The notes under the pieces were generated by a model, which saw only the letters and a program-made list of their open reading frames with translations, was not told where the DNA came from and searched no databases. From Sclerotinia nivalis (taxonomy: Eukaryota > Ascomycota > Leotiomycetes > Helotiales > Sclerotiniaceae), in the NCBI GenBank assembly GCA_029531795.1, contig JAPEIS010000002.1, positions 3,038,001-3,102,000 of the forward strand: 64,000 nt of DNA, written 5' to 3'. A program made the translations under genes and the position numbers. How positions within the stretch are numbered: position 1 is the first letter of the stretch; each line of letters opens with the position of its first letter. Below, piece by piece: positions 35,279-43,328 of the stretch.

Positions 35279-36255
35279 TGGATGGGTGGGAAAGAAAGAA
35301 GGGGATGGATGTCGTGAGTGGAAAGTAAGAAGGTGGAAATTATAGGATGGGTTATCAATTTGATATTGTTACTATGTCTATATTGTGATATTGAGAGGCA
35401 TAGGGCCGGATGTAACTGCATGTCTGAAATGGTGTAGAGTACTCATATAGTACCCATATAGTGCAAAACTATCGTCAATCATATCAATGATATCAATTAA
35501 TCGATACACACCCTTCCATTGTCTAGGAATATAAACATACCATTCAAAAAACCCCCCAATTCTCCTCCTCCCTTCTCCCCACAGAAAAAAGACTTCACAA
35601 AAAAGACTCAATAATAATAGCCCAAAATCATCCCTTCAACTCTTTATCATCTTTCAGAACTACATTATTCGAGTACATACCAATTGCAAATACAGTCAGT
35701 ACACATCCCAGAGCCAATACAAGGAAGGAATTAAATCCCAGGATCAACATAATTTAACGAAACTAACTGATTGCTCTGATTGATATCTTTATCTTATTTT
35801 AAGAACAAATGCGATACAACACAATATAATGCAATGCAATTCAATAAAATAAAGTAAATTAGATTAAATTCTATACTCGTATCAGGCAGAAAAGAAATTC
35901 TCTAAAAGGACTCAATTTGAGAAGAACATATACCATCCATCCATACACAAATCCAAACATGGCAAACCTGCTTGCATCAATAACTTGTCAAAATTGATGA
36001 GCCAACGCCATATCAAAGAGACTGTAAACCTCCGCGCTTAAAAGAAGTCGCCTTCCGTTCTTCCACCTCTGAAATTAGGAAGTCGAAACTAGTAATAAGA
36101 TAAACGAGATAAATGGCTATCTACCCAGTCATCTAACTATAGTGCTTCAGCAGGCTTTGCTAGCATTACAGCAAGGAATTATAATACATGTACCTTTCGC
36201 TTCCTCATCAATTAAAGCGATTCTAAATTTCACGATTTAGATTTCAACAAATCCC
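35279..36255. other. intergenic, AT-rich
   Basis: About 1 kb, AT-rich from 35780 on, with (aataaaataaagtaaat)-like tracts near 35850. No gene or structured repeat recognised. Confidence 0.4.
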
Positions 36256-37869
36256 CTACGCACCCTCAAGCACACCCCTCCTAGCAAAGACCACCTCCCT
36301 CTTCTCCAAAACCGCCTCCTTCATAAAAGGACTACGCCCTCTAATTTCCTTTCCCCATCTAAAAACCGCAAATGGCGTCGCCACCAATGCCAAGCTCAAG
36401 AATGCCAATAGCGAACTCGCCCATTGAAATTTAAGATCCGTATACATACTCGTACTAGCTAATGGAATAGAAGCCAATGCCGCATTTTCCACCAGGCCAG
36501 CAGCACCTAAAGCGCTGGCTGCATATTTACTATAGGCATCTACGAGATAATTTGCATTACTGATGATGATGGTCGAGGTACCAAAGCCGACAAGTGAGAG
36601 ACCGAGTGTGGGGATCATCCAGTGGATGGTAGAAATGGATGTCCAACCATACAGAAACATTCCGCCCGTAACACCTAAGAAACCGCCAATAACAGAGGGA
36701 TATAAACGTGCTTCAGGGATGGGAGTACCCGGCACCTCTGTATTTCGCGCGGCGGAATCGTAATACCAGGAATTTGTATACATGCAAAGCGCACAACCGA
36801 TACATTCGCCAATAGCGATTGCAAGCTGGACATAACCTGCTTGAAGACTATTTCAACCGTAAAGTTGGGAGTAGACTTGCCCGACGGATTGTGCGAAAAG
36901 GTAAATTGTTCCGAGACTGAAGGCTGCCCAGAGGGTGGCGATGAAAACGACGGATTCGGTGAAGAGCATGTAGAGAGGTCTTTGAATGCTTTTGATGAGA
37001 ATTTGATGGATGGGTGTTTTGTGAAGTTCTTCTGCTGTGTATGCCTCTTTTCCGTCTTTGCGTAATTGTTTCGCTTTGGCAAGTAGAATAGCCGAGCCGC
37101 GACTTTCCGGAAGACAGAATATGAAGAGAGGGAAGAAAGCCGCCGTCCAAATTAGCTCAATATGACCAATCCAACGCCAATCAAGATACTGAAGAATAGC
37201 AGAACCGATAACAGGTCCCATACTCGTTGAAACAAGATATGTAGTCACATACAAACTAATCGGCACACTCCTTTCCCTATCGTCTCGAAAAACATTCGAT
37301 ATGACACCCGCCGCCGCATTACTCAAAAGCTGCACGCAACCTCCACTAAAAAATCTCACCACAACCAGCGTTGCAAAATTCTTTGCAAATCCAATTGGAA
37401 TCAATGAACACACAAACAAAAAGTACGTGCCAAGAAACACAGGTCTAATACCAAAATCCTCCATAACAGGAAACAAGACAAGTGAGAATATTGCGCCTCT
37501 AACTCCCCATGATGCAATTGGCTAATAGGAGTTAGGGAAGTGTGAATCGGAAATGCCAAATTCTTTATTGATGGGGTTATGGGCAACGGATATGATGGTG
37601 CCGTTCATGGAGGAGATGAAGCTGGCGAGGAAGGCGAGGGTTATCACGAGCCATTTCTTACGAAGAGACCAGTTGAATGGATCTTGGGGGCCTAATAGTC
37701 CATTCCAGGTTACAATTGTAGGTTCTGGATTGGGAGATTGTATTGGTTCTGCTATTACTGTTAGTTGAGATTGGTCGAATAATTTTGGGCTCGACTAACG
37801 TTCAGTATGAGAGCCAGCTATCTGTATCTCATTTTCGCCTGTCCTGAGCTCCTCCATTATGATTGACAT
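36256..37869 (-). pseudogene. major facilitator (DHA1-type) transporter gene with two Trp-to-stop changes
   Basis: Reads as a fungal MFS drug/polyamine-type H+ antiporter from ATG 37869 (MSIIMEEL) through a 48-bp intron (37752-37799) to 36256, 521 codons in a single frame except for two stops. Family landmarks: PDPFNWS-like QDPFNWSLRKKW, FGISDSHFPNSY, PVFLGTYFLFV, VRFFSGGC, GPVIGSAILQYLDWRWI and FLYGWTSISTIHWMIP. TAG at 37522-37524 sits where the family has Trp (SHFPNSY-W-PIASWG). TGA at 36853-36855 sits at the Trp of YG-W-N. No intron can remove them without deleting conserved sequence. The first change is CpA-to-TpA on the plus strand, the RIP pattern. It lies about 190 bp from a RIP-damaged transposon. 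Confidence 0.85.
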
Positions 37870-38060
37870 ATTCGAATAGCTGGAAAGAAAGATGAACAAA
37901 TGATACAATGAGAGAGGTCGATGCCAAGGGAAAGCGACTTAGGTAGCTACCTTTCGTCCTACCAAAGGTTTCAAACAAATGAAGTTGATTGCCATTGTTT
38001 TGAATCGAACTCGTAATTAAAACTGTTATATACTCAAATAGGAAGGTAGAAGAATATATA

Positions 38061-38118
38061 ACGTGGTTTATCAGTGTGCGGGTCATATCAGTGTGTGGGT
38101 CACTTTCATCTCAATTCA
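38061..38118 (+). repeat. pogo element terminal inverted repeat, left
   Basis: 58 bp matching the reverse complement of 40957-41014 with two transition mismatches. It contains two direct copies of TATCAGTGTGYGGGTCA, 17 bp each, back to back, which may be transposase binding sites. Confidence 0.9.
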
Positions 38119-38684
38119 CTCTTTCAAACCCATATTATTCAACAACAATTAAATCAATTGATTAAAACTATAAAGATTCTAATAATCTAGGATCTATTAC
38201 ATTATTTTGACAAGTCCTTGTATTATGTCTAGTCTTTCTACATTTACTACAGTATCGACTAGAAGATGTTTCCCCATTAGAATTCCCCCCTTTTTGACAC
38301 TCGTTGTGTTGAATCTGAATATCAATTTCTTGCTGAGATAATATATTGGTAGCCTTTTGTTCAATAAGCACTCCTCCTTGATGTAATTGAGTTTTTTTTG
38401 TATATCGATGTTTGCTTAATGCCTTATTTGCTGCTCGAAGTATACGAATCTCTGTATTTAAAAGTGTATTTTCATGTGCTAATCTTTTTGTACCTTTAGC
38501 TAAAGCTAATACAGTCTCGAATATAGGTATAGGAAAGTTTGATTAATGATGAGCCATTCGAGATCTTACTAAAGTCGATTGTGAAAGAGTTTCAGTTGGG
38601 TTGTGAGGGGTTTGAGAAGTCTATAAATCTTGATCGAAAGAGGGGGGAGTAAGTGTGCGAATTCGAATATCTAGTTTCGAAAGT

Positions 38685-38697
38685 ACAGCTTCAGGAT
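38685..38697. repeat. target-site duplication, copy 1 (nested retroelement)
   Basis: 13-mer ACAGCTTCAGGAT, identical to 39787-39799 on the other side of the nested insertion. Both belong to the split pogo transposase codons for DPEAV. Confidence 0.92.
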
Positions 38698-39786
38698 TGA
38701 TTGATTGATTGATTGATTGATTTAACGTCCACACTGAGTCTAAGACTATCTAGGACGGCTAGGGGCTCTATGAGCTCCTAGTTGATGCTATGGGGAGTTG
38801 TATGCTAGCTAACATACAGTTTGTATAGTTTGGGTTTCTTTTCAACCCTTGAAATGTTGATTGAAGGCAAGTGAAAACTAATACTGGAGAACAAAGCCCG
38901 ATATCTTCATTCTCTAAGACCTTTCCTTCCTCGCTCTCCCTCTACCCCTTACTAATTAAAGCATCCCACTGATATAATCTTCTTTTTCGACCCAATCTGC
39001 TATTCCGATACCACTTCCCACAAAGGTCAAAAGTCATCTCCGTCAAGATTACTTCCAACACAGCAAAAGGGTCCTCATACTAATGAAAAGCAACTGGAAG
39101 GCACCACTCTCTTCAGCTCGAATTCATTCATTAGCTCCTTTGCATGCCTTCCTAGATGTAATGATCTCCAGCTTTGTTTGAATGTAAATAATCGAAACCG
39201 CCGAATGGAATATCGGTCATTTGAATATAATGATAGTGGGGCGTAGCCCTAACCCTACCCACATACACACAAAAAATATTTTCGTAAAATCAAGGAAAAG
39301 GCGTAATATTGTATCGATGCCCAAAGTATAACATTAATTGATAGATGATAGTATTCTCTGTTTCATGATAATCGTAGTGTTAAAATGAATGTATTTTCGA
39401 TAATCGATTATCGAAAAAAGGTATAAAATGCGAATAAAACAATAGTAAATTCCGTATCGAAAAGACCTTTCTAGAATAGAAAGGACTTACTAAACGTATT
39501 ATACCTCGTATTGAGGTAATAATCGATGGCAGATGTTGAATCTAACCAGGGCTTCTGTAGCCATCGTCTGTATTTTGGGTTGATGTTCGTTCATCCTTTC
39601 GAAGATATTGATACTGTAAAATCGTAATAACTCCTCCATCGTGAATATCGTAATCGGGAAACCCTTTCTCTCTCTTCCAATGTATCCGATTCCATCAAAT
39701 AACTCAATCTTAGCTCTGCAGACTCTCAATAGAGAGCTGGAGGTTCGTAGAGGGCACCACGTACAGGTGTTGAGTCTTCGCCCTCC
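38698..39786 (-). mobile_element. nested 1089-bp non-LTR retroelement, non-autonomous, with 5' HDV-like ribozyme and (ATCA)6 tail
   Basis: The insertion interrupts the pogo transposase between the codons for DPEAV and LSKLD. The 13-mer ACAGCTTCAGGAT occurs on both sides (38685-38697 and 39787-39799). Removing one copy plus the insert restores the transposase frame, so this is a target-site duplication. On the minus strand the element begins GGAGGGCGAAGAC and ends GGACGTTAA followed by six ATCA units (38698-38721). A variable-length TSD and a simple-repeat 3' tail are the marks of target-primed reverse transcription. The first 86 nt form an HDV-like ribozyme, so the 5' end appears intact. No reverse transcriptase is encoded, hence non-autonomous. 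A perfect 24-bp palindrome (39394-39417) and a two-unit telomere-like CCCTAACCCTA (39247) lie inside. Confidence 0.85.
39701..39786 (-). ncRNA. HDV-like self-cleaving ribozyme at retroelement 5' end
   Basis: Numbering from 39786 (nt 1) down the minus strand. P1: nt 1-7 GGAGGGC pairs with nt 32-38 GCCCUCU (one G-U). P2: nt 12-17 ACUCAA pairs with nt 80-85 UUGAGU, extendable by a G-U pair. P3: nt 19-21 ACC with nt 29-31 GGU, loop of 7 nt. P1.1: C26-G41 and G27-C40. P4: nt 48-55 CAGCUCUC with nt 60-68 GAGAGUCUG (one bulged U, loop UAUU), extendable by CUC/GAG. J4/2 is CUAAGA, placing the catalytic C at nt 74 (39713) directly before the P2 3' strand. Order and spacing follow the HDV double pseudoknot. 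Cleavage is expected 5' of nt 1, which is exactly the target-duplication junction. Confidence 0.85.
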
Positions 39787-39799
39787 ACAGCTTCAGGAT
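39787..39799. repeat. target-site duplication, copy 2 (nested retroelement)
   Basis: Second copy of ACAGCTTCAGGAT, immediately upstream (minus strand) of the ribozyme's first nucleotide. Confidence 0.92.
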
Positions 39800-40956
39800 C
39801 AAATGGTATTAAATCTGTTTCTCGAAACTTTGATTTCATATTCTGAATTGTAATTGATTTTTAGTATGTAGTTTTAAAAGTTATAAAGAATTCAACTTTC
39901 GAAATATGATTGATATGTGCTTTGATAAACCTATCAATTTGAGTATTATATAAACGTTTCAGACTACTAAAACAGTTAATATCAAATGATTGAATTAAAT
40001 GATTTGAATATGATGGTAATTTTAAATAGATAATATCATTCTCTTTGCAATACGATTGAAAAGGTATTGATTCATAACTTTCATATCTATCTAGTATCAA
40101 TATTCGATATTTGCCCTTTCTTCGATTCTTAGTATGCTTATCGAAGTGTTTCAATTATTCTAAATCTGTTTTATTGTTTGTTCATTTATTAAATGTAGGT
40201 TTAATAGCTCATTCCGTAGGAAAGTCGGTTTCGGTATACCAATTGGAAAGATGAATCTGTCCTTGAACTATTAGAAATGGGGATATAGTTTTACTTTCCC
40301 CATTTCCATATATTATTGTTGTAGCCTATTCTCGATTGTCTGATTGTACTGATTTACTTTTATTGTATCTCTCAGCATTAGTAACAATTATTGCAGTATA
40401 TATAATCCCTATCATAAAGCTTGTTTCGTCGAAATTGTAGAAATCGCTGTCGAGAATACCATATTTCGCTTGCATATTCGAAACCAATCGAAACCACTCT
40501 TCAATAAACTTAAGATCTTCGCAAAAAGCTTTTTGAAAGTTATAAATACAACTAAAATATATCTTTAATTCGATTCGACGCTTTACGAATCGATATACCC
40601 AGAGCTTCCCAATACACTTTGCACCCCTCGATTCAAGAATATGATTCGCTATATCTTCCACATTTCTGAATTTAGATAGAAATCCTCTCATATCCATATC
40701 GAGTATATACTCAGAAATGATATTCTCTTCTAGTTCTGAAAGATTATAAGATTTAGGTCGATATTCGGAGTGAGGAGTAAAACCATTAATTCTACATTGT
40801 AGTATTGTATTCGAGATATTATACATCTTTGCAATTTTTCGAATGTTTATTTTTTTGTCTTTTTGAATAGCTTCGATAGCAAGGAGTATACGGGCTTCTT
40901 GATTATTCGAATTCATTGTAGATTGTTGATAAAACGCGTGTTGAAAGAGAAGAGAT

Positions 40957-41014
40957 TGAATTGAGGTGAAAGTGATCCACACACTGATATGACCCGCACA
41001 CTGATAAACCACGT
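40957..41014 (-). repeat. pogo element terminal inverted repeat, right
   Basis: Mirror of the left terminal repeat; one of its two internal 17-mers carries a G-to-A change (GTGTGGATCA), consistent with RIP. Confidence 0.9.
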
Positions 41015-41016
41015 TA

Positions 41017-43328
41017 GTGCTTATTGTAACTGTTGTTTCCCTGGGGACATCACGAGTTTTATCATCACGTGATAATATAAGGATCCTCCAGTCGAATGCT
41101 CACCAAACGACAGAGCCAGCAACCTAACAAGTATCCCAACTTACCTGAGAAACCACAATAAGATAAGAAATGTCGAACTGCACCCTCCTCATCACCACAC
41201 CACATCACATCACATCAAACATCGCTCTCCCTCCTTCCATACCTTATCCCCCACCTTACAAATTCCATCTAATCCCCCAACCCATTATGCAGAACCCTTA
41301 GTTCTATACCTGTACTTCCATCCCCAACATCCCCTCAAACCATCCCCGCACCCTTCCCTTCAACACTCAATCCAAAACTCCAATTCCTATCCATCACTCA
41401 TCCCACACAATAACATAATCCACTGAATCCTGTGAATCCCCTTATACCTAATGAAACCAAACCAAATCAAATCAAATTCCTCACCCACATCTCATCACAT
41501 CCCATCGCATCCAAGAACTCGGACCCGAGTCAACTCTCACCTCACCTACCCTCCGCAACCTCAACTATAAACTCCCCCATCAAATAGAAAGTACATACAA
41601 CTCCCGAGATCCCAAATCAGAATTATATGTACAGTATACCTAGAACTACTAGGTACACACCATCCAGCATCCACATCCACATCTCCTCTCCATCTCCAAC
41701 TAAAACGAAAAAAAAAGAAGTACAGTAGCGTCGCCCCACCCAACCGAACCGGTAAATCTTCGGCACAAATACTACCCCGCATCCCGTCCTCCGTCCGGGT
41801 TTATCCGCCTATTAGCACCGCCTCATTTTACTTCATACGAAGTAGAGTCATCTCCTATCCTGAAACGTTTTAAGGTTTCTCAAGATCTCACCTAGTAAAC
41901 AGCGCTGGAGCTATCTGTAGTTATTTGCGAAATGGTTTTGTGCTGGTATTTTTGTTTATTAACTATTTTCGAGGGGTGAGTGTGAGGGCGAGGGTGAGAT
42001 TTTATTTACGATACGGGCGATGTAACTTCTATGATTTTAGTGAATATATTTATTTGCGATGCGAGCGGCTGGCGATACCTATGATTTTAGTGAATATATT
42101 TGATGCGGGCGATGTCGCTAAAGATGAAGGGGGTACGTATGGTGGATTGAATGAAGCTTTAGACGTGGCACAGCACACACCAACAGCACAGCAGTACAAT
42201 CAGTAATTTTCAAATATTTTTTTCTCATTGATTTTATTCCATAACATGTATCCATGAATTTCCTCCATTTGATCAGTTCAGGTTCAATACTAAAAAGGAA
42301 AATGTAATATGACTCGATACAATCAATCATAACAGAGACCTTCTTTCCATCCACCAGCCCCTTCACATTCATCCTCTCGGTTCTCTATTTTCGCAAACCA
42401 AGTCCATTCATTGCATCCCACCCAAATCGCGATCAGAAAAAAAAAAAAAATCAAATAACAATCCCCATTTAGCAATCCCCCAATTTCCCTCCCATTCCAT
42501 TGCATCCCATCTAACTCCCTAAAAGCAACCCCAATATTGTAGTGAGACTGTGAGAGTAGAGATGGGCTAGAACAAGAATCGAAACCAAAACCATGAAACC
42601 GAAAATAGACAACTTTCGTAATGAAGACAAAAAACACGCTTTATCATTCAAAAATGATGAACCTTCCTCCGCTGGCATCAAAAATTGAGTTTCCCTCCCA
42701 TTGATACATACGTCAACTACCATATCCACCATACAAACAAGTTGTAAATAAATTTACCACAGGCAAACGGGTCCAGAAATGGAAACTATTCTGCTCGCTG
42801 CAAAGGAGTATCATTGAAACTTGAGGCGATTGGGAACCAATTGAAAGCAGCAAGTTCAAATAAAAAAAGACAAAAGAAAATCATAAGTATGTTCATGTCG
42901 ACCCATTAATCATAATAAAAGGATTGTCGGGATTGTGTAAAAAACGACGAGATGTCTTGAAACGCTCCACCAGGTAAACCAAAGTACAATAATGAAGAAA
43001 AAGAAAACACCTTGCCATTTAACCTAGACAGAGAGAAAGAGCAGTTACGACAAAATGAAGAAGTATGAACGCTTTCTGAATGCTGCGAGGGAAAGTTTGT
43101 TGATCCAGATTGTGACACAAGAAAATGGCGCTGTAAAAGACTTTTGTTCACTATAATTGTGGTGACATTGGTTTCGAAATGCCATCAAAACAATACCAAT
43201 CGCGGGGCAATTGATGAAATTCGATTCATCACCGCTATAAGAAATAACTTTGGGTACAAAATGTAACCGTGGGGTCATTTAATATACTCGAAGTGAAATG
43301 ATCAAGCTGATGGTACAGTGGATGTAGA
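41017..43328. other. 2.3-kb gene-free region right of the transposon
   Basis: C/A-rich low-complexity sequence (repeated CACATCACATC, 41200-41520) is followed by an AT-rich part. A 23-bp unit containing ATGATTTTAGTGAATATATT occurs twice 50 bp apart (42029-42051 and 42079-42101). A 93-codon frame across it (41925) is probably a by-product. No gene called. Confidence 0.4.

Larger units (their letters stand above)
38168..40916 (-). pseudogene. Fot1/pogo transposase remnant (HTH-CENPB-DDE), interrupted
   Basis: The start ATG at 40916 gives MNSNNQEARILLAIEAIQK (HTH_psq), then a CENPB-type block (NVEDIANHILESRGAKCIGKLW) and NFDETSFMIG with the first catalytic Asp. The frame stops at 40326 where the family has Trp (SDNRE-stop-AT). 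Further stops at Trp positions follow (e.g. 40209-40211). The frame reopens at 40154 with FDKHTKNRRKGKYRILILD (second Asp) and HLIQSFDINCF (third Asp). The loop normally reading DGHESH is DRYESY, so C-to-T and G-to-A changes occur on both strands. IPFDPEAV is split from LSKLDIRIRTLTPP by the nested insertion. The C-terminus has a CCHC-like knuckle (CSKCRKTRHNTRTC) ending at 38168. Confidence 0.9.
38061..41014 (-). mobile_element. Fot1/pogo-like Tc1/mariner DNA transposon, RIP-degraded, with nested insertion
   Basis: Terminal inverted repeats of about 58 bp (38061-38118 and 40957-41014) start ACGTGGTTTATCAGTGTGCG and differ at two positions, both transitions. TA dinucleotides flank both ends (38059-38060, 41015-41016), the usual Tc1/mariner target duplication. 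Inside, on the minus strand, are transposase fragments with a Psq-type HTH, a CENPB-like domain and the DDE region (see next entry). The 2954 bp contain a 1089-bp foreign insertion plus a 13-bp duplication, so the original element was about 1.85 kb, normal for Fot1/pogo. Premature stops make it non-autonomous. Confidence 0.93.

Noticed and set aside
36853..37524. Stops in the MFS gene explained by introns
   Set aside because: A CCTAAC...TAG acceptor-like sequence does precede 37522, but no usable donor lies upstream. Removing any stretch would delete conserved family residues; the frames on both sides already join correctly.
39247..39260. Interstitial telomere (CCCTAACCCTACCC)
   Set aside because: Only two units, inside a retroelement; too short to claim a telomere fusion.
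38698..39786. Nested insertion as an LTR retrotransposon or solo LTR
   Set aside because: The ends are not TG...CA, the duplication is 13 bp rather than 4-6 bp, and there is a simple-repeat tail on one end only.
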